Positions 48,555 through 57,549 of a stretch of DNA of 64,000 nucleotides are shown piece by piece. A program made the position numbers and the translations under genes. Under the pieces are notes generated by a model. It searched no databases, was not told where the DNA came from, and saw only the letters and a program-made list of their open reading frames with translations. Within the stretch, counting starts at the first letter, position 1; every line of letters begins with the position of its first letter. This stretch comes from Nitrosomonas marina. Lineage in GTDB: Bacteria > Pseudomonadota > Gammaproteobacteria > Burkholderiales > Nitrosomonadaceae. The stretch is taken from positions 30,624 through 94,623 of the forward strand of contig NZ_FOIA01000014.1 of NCBI RefSeq assembly GCF_900111605.1, in the 5' to 3' direction.

Positions 48555-51143
48555 TCACTGTCCGGATTGTTCATCCAGCATCTGTCTGATTTTATAGAGT
48601 TGATCGAGCGCTTGCCGCGGCGTCAGTTCATCGGGTGAAATCGCTCTCAGCAAGGGGATTAACGGATTCTCCTGCGGTTCGACTTCGGCGTCCGACTCGG
48701 TTTCGTCAAAAACCAGATCAAGTTGCGGTGTTCTGTCGGCGCTGTGCTTTTCAAGTTCTGCCAGATGCTTTCTGGCCATGCGTATAGCCCGACCGGGAAC
48801 GCCGGCCAGCGCGGCAACTTGCAGGCCGTAGCTCTGGCTCGCCGGCCCTGCGGCGACTTTATGCAAAAAAACGATGCGATGCTTATGTTCCACGGCTTCA
48901 AGATGAACATTGCGAATTTGCTTGAATTCCTCGGCCAGCCGCGTCAATTCGAAATAATGCGTGGCAAACAGCGTACAGCTTTTATTTCTGGTCAGCAGAT
49001 AGCGTGCAATGGCCAGAGCCAGCGCAAGGCCGTCAAATGTTGACGTGCCACGCCCGACTTCATCCATCAGTACCAGGCTTTGCGTCGTGGCGTTATGCAG
49101 AATATTGGCAGTCTCCGTCATTTCCACCATAAAAGTCGAGCGCCCGCCTGCGAGATCGTCCGACGCACCGATACGAGTAAAAATCTGGTCGAGCAGTCCG
49201 ATGCGCGCTTTCTGGGCCGGTACGAAGCTGCCGCAGTGCGCCAGCAGCGCAATCAACGCAACCTGGCGCATATAAGTAGACTTGCCACCCATGTTAGGGC
49301 CAGTAATGATCAGCATCTGATGACCGCCGTGATGCTGCGGACCCAGTTGCACGTCATTGGAAATATAGTTGTCCACCTGTTGCTCCACCACCGGATGACG
49401 TCCAGCCTCGATATCGATTATCGATTCCTGCGTTAACACCGGGGTGGTATAAGCGAGCGTCTGCGCTCGCTCGGCGAAAGCGCACAACACATCGACAGTG
49501 GCTACGCTGGCAGCGGTTTGCTGCAACGCCGGTACCGATTCGGACAGCCTGTCCAGCAGCGCATCGTACAGGAATTTTTCGCGCGCCAGCGCACGATCCT
49601 GCGCCGCCAGTGCCTTGTCCTCAAATGCTTTAAGTTCGGGCGTAATGTAGCGTTCGGCGCTTTTGAGCGTCTGCCTGCGGCGGTAATCGTCCGGCACCTT
49701 GTCGCTGTGTGCATGCGTGACTTCGATATAAAAACCGTGCACGCGGTTATATTCCACTTTAAGATTCGGAATACCGGTGCGTTCCTTTTCACGAACCTCC
49801 AGTTGCAGCAGAAACTCGCCGCAGTTGTGCTGCAGGGCGCGCAATTCGTCGAGCTCTGCATCATAGCCGTCCGCAATCACATTGCCCTCGCGAAGCACAG
49901 CACCGGGTTCGGGACGGATCGCCTGCTCCAGCAAACCTGTCAGCGCTGGATCTGGCTGCAGCTCCTGCATTAATTGCGCAATGCAGCCCGCTTCGCATGC
50001 GGCAAGCACCTTCGCTGCCTCTGGCAGCAGCCTCAGGCTGTCGCGCAGGCCTGATAAATCTCTCGGGCGTGCTGTACGCAGCGCGATGCGCGCCGTGATG
50101 CGTTCAATATCGACCACGTGCCGCAGGCAATCGCGTACTGCCGGATGCGCATTGTGCGCAATCAGGTCCGTCACGCTGTCTAGCCGCTGTTGAATTTCTG
50201 ATGAATTGCGTAGCGGATGATGCAGCCAGAAATGCAGCAGGCGACTGCCCATGCTCGTGGCGCAAACATCGAGCAGCGACAGCAAAGTCGGTGCTCGCTC
50301 GCCGCGAATGGTCTCGGAAATTTCCAGATTGCGGCGTGTGGCCGCATCCATACGCACATATACGCTGTCACGTACCGCCTGCAGCGACGTCACATGCAGT
50401 GCGGTGCTGCCCTGCGTCAGGCGGACATATTCGAGTAGCGCGTTGGCGGCGCCCAGCGCCGTCGTCAAATCCGCGCAGCCGAAGCCGGACAAATCATGTG
50501 CTTCAAAATGCTGCGTCAGGCTGCGCACGGCACTGTCGAGATCGAACTGCCACGGCGGCAGTGTTTTCAGAATCCAGCGGTCGTTCAGGTCCGGCACGGA
50601 GCGCAGCGATTCGGGCAGCAAAATCTCGGCCGGCTGCAGCCGCTCCAACTCGCTGACCAGCTGTTCGGGCACCGTTTCCATCACCCGTAGCTGGCCTGCT
50701 GCCAGATTCAGCCACGCCAGCCCGAGTGTGGATTCATGAATCGTCAGCGCCAGCAGAATGCAATCACGCTTGTCCTCCATCAAAGCCGCGTCGGTCAACG
50801 TGCCGGGCGTGACAATACGCACTACTTCGCGTGCGACCGGCCCCTTGCTCGCTGCAGGATCACCCACCTGCTCACAAATTGCGACCGACTCACCGAGTTT
50901 GACGAGTCTGGCCAGGTACTGCTCGGCGGCATGATACGGTACCCCCGCCATCTTGATGGGTTCGCCTGCTGACGTACCGCGCCGCGTCAGCGTAATATCC
51001 AGCAGACCGGCGGCCTTCTCGGCATCATCGTAAAACAGTTCGTAAAAATCACCCATGCGGTAAAACAGCAGCATGTCGGGATACTGTGCCTTGATACGCA
51101 GATACTGCTGCATCATGGGTGTGTGCTGCGGTTCTTTTTTCAT
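48555..51143 (-). CDS. mutS: DNA mismatch repair protein MutS
   Basis: Recognises mismatches and recruits MutL. The 862-residue protein has the mismatch-reading Phe-x-Glu in MGDFYELF near residue 37, the clamp and lever domains, Walker [14 protein letters not shown] near residue 615, and the [10 protein letters not shown] signature region. The C-terminal tetramerisation tail is present ([11 protein letters not shown]). Convergent with slyD. Confidence 0.98.
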   Translation of the reverse strand: MKKEPQHTPMMQQYLRIKAQYPDMLLFYRMGDFYELFYDDAEKAAGLLDITLTRRGTSAGEPIKMAGVPYHAAEQYLARLVKLGESVAICEQVGDPAASKGPVAREVVRIVTPGTLTDAALMEDKRDCILLALTIHESTLGLAWLNLAAGQLRVMETVPEQLVSELERLQPAEILLPESLRSVPDLNDRWILKTLPPWQFDLDSAVRSLTQHFEAHDLSGFGCADLTTALGAANALLEYVRLTQGSTALHVTSLQAVRDSVYVRMDAATRRNLEISETIRGERAPTLLSLLDVCATSMGSRLLHFWLHHPLRNSSEIQQRLDSVTDLIAHNAHPAVRDCLRHVVDIERITARIALRTARPRDLSGLRDSLRLLPEAAKVLAACEAGCIAQLMQELQPDPALTGLLEQAIRPEPGAVLREGNVIADGYDAELDELRALQHNCGEFLLQLEVREKERTGIPNLKVEYNRVHGFYIEVTHAHSDKVPDDYRRRQTLKSAERYITPELKAFEDKALAAQDRALAREKFLYDALLDRLSESVPALQQTAASVATVDVLCAFAERAQTLAYTTPVLTQESIIDIEAGRHPVVEQQVDNYISNDVQLGPQHHGGHQMLIITGPNMGGKSTYMRQVALIALLAHCGSFVPAQKARIGLLDQIFTRIGASDDLAGGRSTFMVEMTETANILHNATTQSLVLMDEVGRGTSTFDGLALALAIARYLLTRNKSCTLFATHYFELTRLAEEFKQIRNVHLEAVEHKHRIVFLHKVAAGPASQSYGLQVAALAGVPGRAIRMARKHLAELEKHSADRTPQLDLVFDETESDAEVEPQENPLIPLLRAISPDELTPRQALDQLYKIRQMLDEQSGQ

Positions 51144-51337
51144 GCAAATGCCGGGGTTTATGGGTGTAAAATGGTACGGGTCAAATGTGTCATGCGACAG
51201 GATTTTAGCATCGAATAACGCTAGACAAGAAACGCTTTACCAAGTTACCGGATATGATAGCGGTATCCTGCACAGACTTATTGACAGTGGCCACCGGTTA
51301 TCATGGATAACGCCTCAACTCTGCGCTCTACCTTGAT

Positions 51338-52261
51338 CTACCGCATATACGGCGGCAGCGGTTCGCCGAAAAATTCGCGCATTAGAAAGTCTTCCAGCCC
51401 TTCCTGGTCTCCCGGCCGGGCGGAAAGGACGATGACGCGGTTGAGGCGATGCGATTCCCAGTTGAAATCTTCCTGGTGGTACTGGCGAATGAGCTGAATC
51501 ATGCGGCGGATCACGGCGCGCTCAATGTCGCCACCCGGTTCCGTTTCAACCTGGATGATTTCACGGCGCGGATTACTGACGCCGGTGGTCCAGGCGCGGA
51601 ACGAAAAGCGCGCGTAAGTCGATCGTAATTCGAGGATCTGAAAAATGCCGCTGGTGCCGGGTGTTTGCAGATTGCGACGCACTTTCGCCATGCGGATTTC
51701 CTCCGCGGATGACTGCGGTTGCGTATTTTTGTTGCGGGCATATTCGGGACCGTCAAAAATACCGGCAGGACGCTCCTGAGCGGCGGGTTGTTGCGGTTGC
51801 GGCCTTCTCTGATTGATATATTCCGACAGATCAGCAGGCGTTTCGGCGTCCTTGGGTTGCGTGGCCTCTGTTGTGGTTTTTTTCTCGGGTTGTTGCGCCT
51901 TCGGTACTGCAACGGCATCGGGCCTGACCGGCGGCGCCTGTGGCCGAACGCGGGGTGGTGGCGGTGCCTCAACCGCCGGCGCCGGTTCAATCTGCGGTGG
52001 TGTCTCGGAAGGCGTTTCGACACCTTTACGCGGTGGCGGCACCGATTCCTGCGGCTGCGCCAGCTCGGGCAGTTCCAGAAATTCAGCTTCGATAGCGTCC
52101 GGCACTGAAATTGCCACTTCAACTTCGTCATCGGATTCCGACAGGAAAAAACCAAACATCCATATGAGCAGCAGCCAGATCAGCGCCGACAGCGGCAGCG
52201 GCCACCACAGGCGAATCTCCCTGGACCTGGAGTCGGTCATTGTCGAAACAGGTGCATGCAT
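51338..52261 (-). CDS. TonB-like energy-transducer with atypical C-terminus
   Basis: A 307-residue protein with one N-terminal membrane helix (about residues 20-40), a long Pro/Ala/Glu/Gln-rich periplasmic spacer (about 60-170), and a 100-residue C-terminal domain. The layout is TonB- or TolA-like, and it follows exbB and exbD in the same direction. The C-terminal domain (RSTYARFSFRAWTTG, IERAVIRRMIQLIRQYHQED, RVIVLSARPGDQEGL) does not show the TonB C-terminal pattern I know. ATG 52240 is an alternative start. Confidence 0.7.
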   Translation of the reverse strand: MHAPVSTMTDSRSREIRLWWPLPLSALIWLLLIWMFGFFLSESDDEVEVAISVPDAIEAEFLELPELAQPQESVPPPRKGVETPSETPPQIEPAPAVEAPPPPRVRPQAPPVRPDAVAVPKAQQPEKKTTTEATQPKDAETPADLSEYINQRRPQPQQPAAQERPAGIFDGPEYARNKNTQPQSSAEEIRMAKVRRNLQTPGTSGIFQILELRSTYARFSFRAWTTGVSNPRREIIQVETEPGGDIERAVIRRMIQLIRQYHQEDFNWESHRLNRVIVLSARPGDQEGLEDFLMREFFGEPLPPYMR

Positions 52262-52268
52262 TACCGGA

Positions 52269-52670
52269 TTACTTATGCCGTACCGCGATCAGAAACTGCT
52301 GCACGCCCGCTTGCCGCGCACGCAGCATCGCCTGCACCACGACACCCTGCGGGGCCTCATTGTCCGCCGATACGATCAGTTTCTGCTGCGCATCCTTAAG
52401 CAGCGGTTTGAGTGTCGCGGCCAGCGTGTCAAGCGTAACGGATTCTTTGTTGATGAAGATTTCACTGTCTTTGGTCAGGGTGAGCGTGACCGGTTTTTCG
52501 GCGCTGAGTTTTTCGGCCTGGCCTTCGGGTAGGTTAACTTGCAGAGAATCCAGGTTCTGCATTGACAGCGAAGCCAGCATAAACGTCGCCAGCAGGAAGA
52601 ACATAACGTCGATCATGGGAATAATCTGGATATAGCCTTTTCGAGGCGTTCTGGTTTTACGCAGTTTCAT
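52269..52670 (-). CDS. exbD: ExbD/TolR-family biopolymer transport protein
   Basis: Stator component that harvests proton motive force with ExbB. The 133-residue protein has a basic N-terminus, one membrane helix with the essential Asp (IPMIDVMFFLLATFML) and a periplasmic domain. Overlaps exbB by 14 bases. Confidence 0.92.
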   Translation of the reverse strand: MKLRKTRTPRKGYIQIIPMIDVMFFLLATFMLASLSMQNLDSLQVNLPEGQAEKLSAEKPVTLTLTKDSEIFINKESVTLDTLAATLKPLLKDAQQKLIVSADNEAPQGVVVQAMLRARQAGVQQFLIAVRHK

Positions 52671-53304
52671 GAACGTCTTCCTTTTGGTCCAGGCGGATGT
52701 GATCGATCAGGCGCGTGCCGAGACGTTCCATTTCATCCATGGTCTGCGATTGCAGCCGCGAAAAATAATTGAATCCGAACAGGGCGATCAGCGCAATCGA
52801 CAAACCGACCACGGTGGCAATCAATGCTTCGGCAACACCGCCCGTCACTGCGGTCGGGTTGACGATGCCTTCGCTGCCGATGACCTGAAAGGCGCGCATC
52901 ATGCCGACAACGGTACCGACAAGCCCCAATAGCGGGGCAGCGGTGACGATCGTTTCCAGCGCCCAGAGCCGGCGCGACAATGACGCTTCGATCATCTGCG
53001 CTTCGTCCGCCGCACGCGACTCGGTCCACCATGACGGCTGGTGCCGGTTGGCGATCACGACTTCAAAAAAACGCTTGTAATAATGCCGCCTGTCCAGCCC
53101 TGACAGAAATTTTTCCAGATCTTCCCATTTGAAACCATATGTTTCGATGAGATTCAGCAGCTCGTTCGAAAGCCTTGCGAATCGCCAGTAGACGAACGCC
53201 TTCTCCAGCATGATCGCCAGCGCGATCACCCCCAGCAACGACAGTGGCAGGATGATGATACCGCCCAGTTCCAGCATGACCCAGGCTTGGTTCAGATATT
53301 CCAT
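52657..53304 (-). CDS. exbB: ExbB/TolQ/MotA-family proton channel protein
   Basis: A 215-residue protein with three membrane helices. The conserved core is LETIVTAAPLLGLVGTVVGM, followed by GGVAEALIATVVGLSIA. CTGGAG precedes the start. It forms the motor with ExbD and most likely powers the adjacent TonB-like protein. Confidence 0.93.
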   Translation of the reverse strand: MEYLNQAWVMLELGGIIILPLSLLGVIALAIMLEKAFVYWRFARLSNELLNLIETYGFKWEDLEKFLSGLDRRHYYKRFFEVVIANRHQPSWWTESRAADEAQMIEASLSRRLWALETIVTAAPLLGLVGTVVGMMRAFQVIGSEGIVNPTAVTGGVAEALIATVVGLSIALIALFGFNYFSRLQSQTMDEMERLGTRLIDHIRLDQKEDVHETA

Positions 53305-53348
53305 ACATTTACTCCAGATATCGGAAAAAAACAGCTATAACGTTACGA

Positions 53349-53393
53349 CCCGCACAGCTTGCACATGAAATGCCTTACTCGAGTATGTGCGGG
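53349..53393. promoter_or_regulatory. Inverted repeat in the exbB leader
   Basis: CCCGCACA (53349-53356) and TGTGCGGG (53386-53393) are exact inverted copies with a 29-base loop, about 45 bases before the exbB start. It could be a leader hairpin or a pair of half-sites. Confidence 0.35.
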
Positions 53394-53576
53394 TGTTTGA
53401 ACATAAATACCGGCACGAATTCCCGGTACCGGAAAACCCAATATACTGCCATAGACGGTGCACAGTTGTAGCAGGAAGATCTGAATTGATGAAAAGACAG
53501 CGAATGTCAGACACGGACAGATCGCTATGCACTGGATACGCTGAGAAAACGAATTAAGTAAATGGCTGCGGGTAGC

Positions 53577-53595
53577 GCGCTATTATATATAGCGC
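53577..53595 (-). other. Stem-loop at the 3' end of the DUF2140-like gene
   Basis: GCGCTA (53577-53582) and TAGCGC (53590-53595) with a 7-base AT loop, 20 bases past the stop at 53616. It lacks a T run on the minus strand, so it is more likely an mRNA end stabiliser than a terminator. Confidence 0.35.
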
Positions 53596-53615
53596 CATTT
53601 AATGATGACGTGCGA

Positions 53616-54293
53616 CTATTCCCTGAATTTGATAATAATCCGGCCGCGTTCCACCTGAATATGCTCGATACCTTCGGAAAAGCTTTTCCAGAACCCCGGA
53701 TCGCTGCCGAATTCGTTCACCAGGTCGATATTCTTCAATCCACCCAACCAGGCATTCGGAATCGGTACGCCCATGATGCTGATGCCGCTAAGGACAATTA
53801 CCGGTTTGTCATTCCGATAGGTCATGCCGACGCCGGCATTGACCCGAAGTGTTTTACCGCCGAAAACCGGAAAATCCTCTTCGAACGGTACCAGCAGCTT
53901 GGCACTGACGAGTCCCTCATCAAGATCGATGGCCAGTTTGCGGGCCAGTTCGGTATTTTTAGCCAGCATCGCATTCAACTCGCGTTCGGTAAAACTGACT
54001 TCTCGCGTTGCACCCGACTCGGAGTATGGTTCAGGTTTCAGATAGCCGTCTTCATGAAACTCGTCCTCAAGCGGCTGGTATGAATATTCCTGCTGATAAG
54101 AGGAAGATAACCCGGTATCCCTTGCATATCCCAGCTTGTCGAGTTTGTCATCAAGCGCCCGTTCTTCCGCTGCACTGAGTGATACCGGAGTGAATGCAGT
54201 GGCGAAAACATACGTCTTGAGCACCCAGTAGGTACCCGCGATAGTAATCAGGATGGTGATAAAAACAATGAGCAGCACTTGGGTCCAGTTCAT
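53616..54293 (-). CDS. DUF2140-like membrane-anchored protein
   Basis: A 225-residue protein with one N-terminal membrane helix (VLLIVFITILITIAGTYWVL) and a periplasmic or extracytoplasmic domain. The core (SFTERELNAMLAKN, KLLVPFEEDFPVFGGKTLRV, VLSGISIMGVPIPNAWLGG) resembles DUF2140/YpmS-type proteins from memory. Function unknown. It is transcribed away from the GH15 gene. Confidence 0.72.
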   Translation of the reverse strand: MNWTQVLLIVFITILITIAGTYWVLKTYVFATAFTPVSLSAAEERALDDKLDKLGYARDTGLSSSYQQEYSYQPLEDEFHEDGYLKPEPYSESGATREVSFTERELNAMLAKNTELARKLAIDLDEGLVSAKLLVPFEEDFPVFGGKTLRVNAGVGMTYRNDKPVIVLSGISIMGVPIPNAWLGGLKNIDLVNEFGSDPGFWKSFSEGIEHIQVERGRIIIKFRE

Positions 54294-54422
54294 AATCGCG
54301 CCGTCGAAAAAATACAGAATGATAATGGATCATTATTGATGGTTGTCCATTTTAACTGATTTCTAGTGACGGTATGGTATAAACTTGTTACTACCAAGCC
54401 ATCAATCAGCATCAGTTTCGCA

Positions 54423-56249
54423 ATGACAATACCTGACCGCTACTGCTCTATCGAGGATTACGGCCTGATCGGCAACCTGGAGACGACCGCACTGGTTTCA
54501 AAGCGGGGATCCATTGATTTTCTGCCGTATCCACGGTTCGATTCACCGACCATTTTTACTGCGCTGCTCGACCGGAATAGCGGAGGATCATTCTCCATTG
54601 AAATTCAGTGTGACGAGGTCAATCACAAACAACTGTACCTGCCCGATACCGCCATTCTGATCACCCGTTACCTGACCAATGTGGGTATCGCGGAATTGAC
54701 CGACTTTATGCCGGTGGATGAGGAGCACAACCGTTTCGCGCTGATCAGAATGCTCAAAATCATCAAAGGCGATCACACAGTGCGAGTCGAGCTGAATCCA
54801 CGCTTTGCCTATGGCAAATTCGGATTTGATGTCACAAAACAAAACGGCACCCAGCTCATTCAAAGCAAAGAAACGGATCAACAGGCGTTTCGTCTGATAT
54901 GTCCGGTTGATTTTGAATTGGAAGACGACCGGCTTGTGGCTGAAATTCATCTGAAAGCCCGGGATGAAATCTGCTTTGTGCTGTTGTCTGAAGATACTTC
55001 TGAATATCCAGGCACGCTTGATGACCTGAAAGCATTTGCAAAAAAAAACTTTGACCGTACCTTGCATTTCTGGCGAAACTGGAATAATCAGTCGGCCTAT
55101 AGCGGCCGCTGGCAGGATATCGTCAGGCGCTCCGCGATTACGCTGAAACTGCTCACATCCTGCCGTTACGGTTCAACCGTTGCCGCCGCCACATTCGGCC
55201 TGCCGGAACATATCGGCGGACAGCGCAACTGGGATTACCGGTATACCTGGATCCGCGATGCAGCGTTTACAATGTATGGCTTCCTGCGGCTCGGATATAA
55301 CCGCGAGGCACAGCAGTTTATTCACTGGATACAGCAACGCAGCCTGGAAATCGACTCTGCTGACGAACTCAAGCTCATGTACCGAATCGACGGCTCGTTC
55401 GATCTTGAAGAACATGAAATCCCGCATCTTGAAGGATACAGAGGCTCCACACCGGTGCGCTCAGGCAACGGCGCGTACAATCAATTCCAGCTCGATATCT
55501 TCGGCGAGCTGATAGATACGATTTATCTGTATAACAAGAATGCAGAGCCGATCAGTTATGATTTCTGGCTGAGTTTAACCAAATTCATCGATTTTGTATG
55601 CGAAAACTGGAAACAAAAGGGCCATGGCATTTGGGAAGTGCGTGATGGAGAAAAGGAATTTCTGATTTCCAAGGTAATGTCCTGGGTTGCCCTTGATCGC
55701 GGAATACGGATTGCCGAAAACCGCTCATTTCCGGCACCGCTCGAGCGGTGGCGGGCAACACGTAACGAAGTGTTTAACGATGTTTATCACAATTTCTGGA
55801 ATCCGGAACGCGAGGCCTTTGTACAGTACCGCGGAGCGGATACTCTGGATGCATCCTCCTTGCTGATGCCACTGGTACGTATGTTAAGCCCCAATGAACC
55901 ACGCTGGATATCGACACTTCGGGCCATAGAGAGTGAACTGGTCACAGATTCACTGGTTTATCGCTATAATCTCGACAATGGCGCCAGCGATGGCTTTGCC
56001 GGTGAAGAAGGGACTTTTTCGATGTGTTCGTTCTGGTATATCGAATGCCTGGCCAAATCCGGAAAGATCGACAAAGCCATTCTGTATTTCGAGAAAATGC
56101 TCGGATATGCAAATCATCTCGGGCTGTATTCCGAGCAGATCAGCCTGAAAGGTGAACAGCTGGGCAACTTCCCGCAGGCGTTCACACATCTTGGATTGAT
56201 CAGCGCCGCTTACCAGCTCCAGCTATTGCTGTCGCAGGATAACCGCTGA
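54423..56249 (+). CDS. Glycoside hydrolase family 15 protein (glucoamylase/trehalase-like)
   Basis: A 608-residue cytosolic enzyme: an N-terminal beta-sandwich (IEDYGLIGNLETTALVSKRG) and the (alpha/alpha)6 barrel of GH15. Expected catalytic acids are in HGIWEVRDG and GEEGTFSMCSFWYIE, and IGGQRNWDYRYTWIRDAAF is the sugar-binding signature. Relatives split alpha-1,4-glucans or trehalose to glucose. ATG 54423 (MTIPDRYCS) fits the family better than 54366. Followed 16 bases later by a dehydrogenase of the glucose-dehydrogenase type. Confidence 0.92.
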   Translation: MTIPDRYCSIEDYGLIGNLETTALVSKRGSIDFLPYPRFDSPTIFTALLDRNSGGSFSIEIQCDEVNHKQLYLPDTAILITRYLTNVGIAELTDFMPVDEEHNRFALIRMLKIIKGDHTVRVELNPRFAYGKFGFDVTKQNGTQLIQSKETDQQAFRLICPVDFELEDDRLVAEIHLKARDEICFVLLSEDTSEYPGTLDDLKAFAKKNFDRTLHFWRNWNNQSAYSGRWQDIVRRSAITLKLLTSCRYGSTVAAATFGLPEHIGGQRNWDYRYTWIRDAAFTMYGFLRLGYNREAQQFIHWIQQRSLEIDSADELKLMYRIDGSFDLEEHEIPHLEGYRGSTPVRSGNGAYNQFQLDIFGELIDTIYLYNKNAEPISYDFWLSLTKFIDFVCENWKQKGHGIWEVRDGEKEFLISKVMSWVALDRGIRIAENRSFPAPLERWRATRNEVFNDVYHNFWNPEREAFVQYRGADTLDASSLLMPLVRMLSPNEPRWISTLRAIESELVTDSLVYRYNLDNGASDGFAGEEGTFSMCSFWYIECLAKSGKIDKAILYFEKMLGYANHLGLYSEQISLKGEQLGNFPQAFTHLGLISAAYQLQLLLSQDNR

Positions 56250-56265
56250 TGAATTCAACCGACCT

Positions 56266-57081
56266 ATGGCACATACTATTCGAATGCAATCACTCAACAA
56301 CAAAATTGCCCTGATCACCGGAGCCGCTACAGGCATCGGCAAGGCCGTCGCCCTGCGTCTCGGACAGGAAGGCTGTCATGTCATTGTCAATTATCTCGAA
56401 CGAAAGGACGATGCCGCAGCTGTTGTCAATGCCATCAAGACACAAGGCGGAAATGCCACCTGCATGCAGGCGGATATCAGCCGTGAAGACGATGTCGTAA
56501 ACCTGTTCACAGTCATCAGGAAGCAGTTCGGCCGGCTTGACGTATTGGTCAACAATGCCGGACTGCAGCGGGACAGCGATTTTATCGATATGACGCTGGA
56601 CGACTGGAACACGGTGATCAATGTCGACCTGACCGGACATTTTTTGTGCGCACGCGAAGCCGCGCGACTTTTCAAGCGGCAATCTCAGGAAAACAGCGAC
56701 CGACCGCCGGGCGCCATGGTATTTATCACCTCGGTGCACCAGAACATCCCCTGGTCGCGACGCGCCAATTACTGCGCCGCCAAGGCCGGTGCCGCAATGC
56801 TGATGAAAACAATCGCCCAGGAACTTGCCCCTTACCAGATCCGTGTCAATGCAATCGCGCCAGGCGCGGTCAAGACCCCGATCAATATCGATAATTTCCA
56901 GGACCCGGAATCAAGAAAAAAAATCATGCGAAAAATTCCCTATGGGCGTGCGGGGAAGGTTGAGGACATCGCCGCTGCCGTAGCCTGGCTGGCATCCGAC
57001 GAGGCCGACTACGTCACCGGCGAGACTCTTTTTGTCGACGGCGGCATGGAACTGTTCGCCGATTTTGCTGACGGTGGATAG
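56266..57081 (+). CDS. Short-chain dehydrogenase, glucose 1-dehydrogenase-like
   Basis: A 271-residue classical SDR with TGAATGIGKAVA (cofactor loop), NNAG, catalytic Ser in VFITSVHQ, and YCAAK (Tyr-x3-Lys). The closing YVTGETLFVDGGM is typical of glucose 1-dehydrogenases, which fits its position after a glucose-releasing GH15 enzyme. An internal start at MQSLNNK (56284) is possible. Confidence 0.88.
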   Translation: MAHTIRMQSLNNKIALITGAATGIGKAVALRLGQEGCHVIVNYLERKDDAAAVVNAIKTQGGNATCMQADISREDDVVNLFTVIRKQFGRLDVLVNNAGLQRDSDFIDMTLDDWNTVINVDLTGHFLCAREAARLFKRQSQENSDRPPGAMVFITSVHQNIPWSRRANYCAAKAGAAMLMKTIAQELAPYQIRVNAIAPGAVKTPINIDNFQDPESRKKIMRKIPYGRAGKVEDIAAAVAWLASDEADYVTGETLFVDGGMELFADFADGG

Positions 57082-57117
57082 ATTCCGGCTGATTATCCGG
57101 CTTCGTTGACAGATTGC

Positions 57118-57423
57118 TCAATCCGCTTTTTCGGGTCGGGTTAGCTGGTAATAGCCGTGATGCGCACCGCCAAGATATTCGGCACGGGCGCTAACGGTGT
57201 CACCCGGCTTGAAATCCTGAAAGTTTTCAAAAGAAAAACCTTCAACGGTTTTGCCGGGTTCTGCAAACTGCGGACCGAAGACAGCCGACGTCTCAATGAT
57301 TTCAAAACTGAGCAGCCACTTGCGTGCGTCGTCTTGTGACTGACTGCAGGTAATTAGCCTGAGTTTAAGCAAAGACTCATTCGGTGCCGCAGTGACCGGG
57401 CGGGATGGATTTTGATCATGCAT
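57118..57423 (-). CDS. Small hypothetical protein (101 aa)
   Basis: A 101-residue soluble protein rich in predicted beta strands (LLKLRLITCS, KWLLSFEIIE, PGDTVSARAEYLGG, HHGYYQLTR). No signal peptide or recognised domain. It reads like a small OB- or barrel-like fold, but I have no family. It lies downstream of the protease cluster on the same strand, separated by the hairpin at 57475-57514. Confidence 0.6.
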   Translation of the reverse strand: MHDQNPSRPVTAAPNESLLKLRLITCSQSQDDARKWLLSFEIIETSAVFGPQFAEPGKTVEGFSFENFQDFKPGDTVSARAEYLGGAHHGYYQLTRPEKAD

Positions 57424-57474
57424 AACTTTTGCGGGTTACAGTTCGTTTAATTCAAAACGACGCGCTTCAATACA

Positions 57475-57514
57475 CCTGACTGTCTCGCAGCGTTTTGCTG
57501 ACAAGACAGCCAGG
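57475..57514 (-). terminator. Stem-loop after the M6 protease gene
   Basis: CCTG (57475-57478) with CAGG (57511-57514), CTGTCT (57480-57485) with AGACAG (57504-57509), and inner CAGC/GCTG (57488-57491, 57497-57500). It is 36 bases past the M6 stop. No T tract follows on the minus strand, so read it as an operon-end hairpin rather than a strong terminator. Confidence 0.45.
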
Positions 57515-57549
57515 CTCTCGGTTGATACATATCGGACACAGTTTCTGCG

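Larger units (their letters stand above)
53305..53615. other. exbB upstream region
   Basis: About 310 bases with no credible gene. It holds the long-range dyad at 53349-53393 and a GCGCTA/TAGCGC stem-loop at 53577-53595 just after the stop of the next minus-strand gene. No Fur box was seen. Confidence 0.5.

Noticed and set aside
50201..50739. Plus-strand ORFs opposite mutS
   Set aside because: Ala/Arg/Ser-rich antisense shadows in a GC-richer part of mutS.
53335..53480. CRISPR-like or Fur-box repeats upstream of exbB
   Set aside because: Only one spaced dyad and a short CCGGTA-type repeat are present; there is no regular repeat-spacer array and no Fur consensus.
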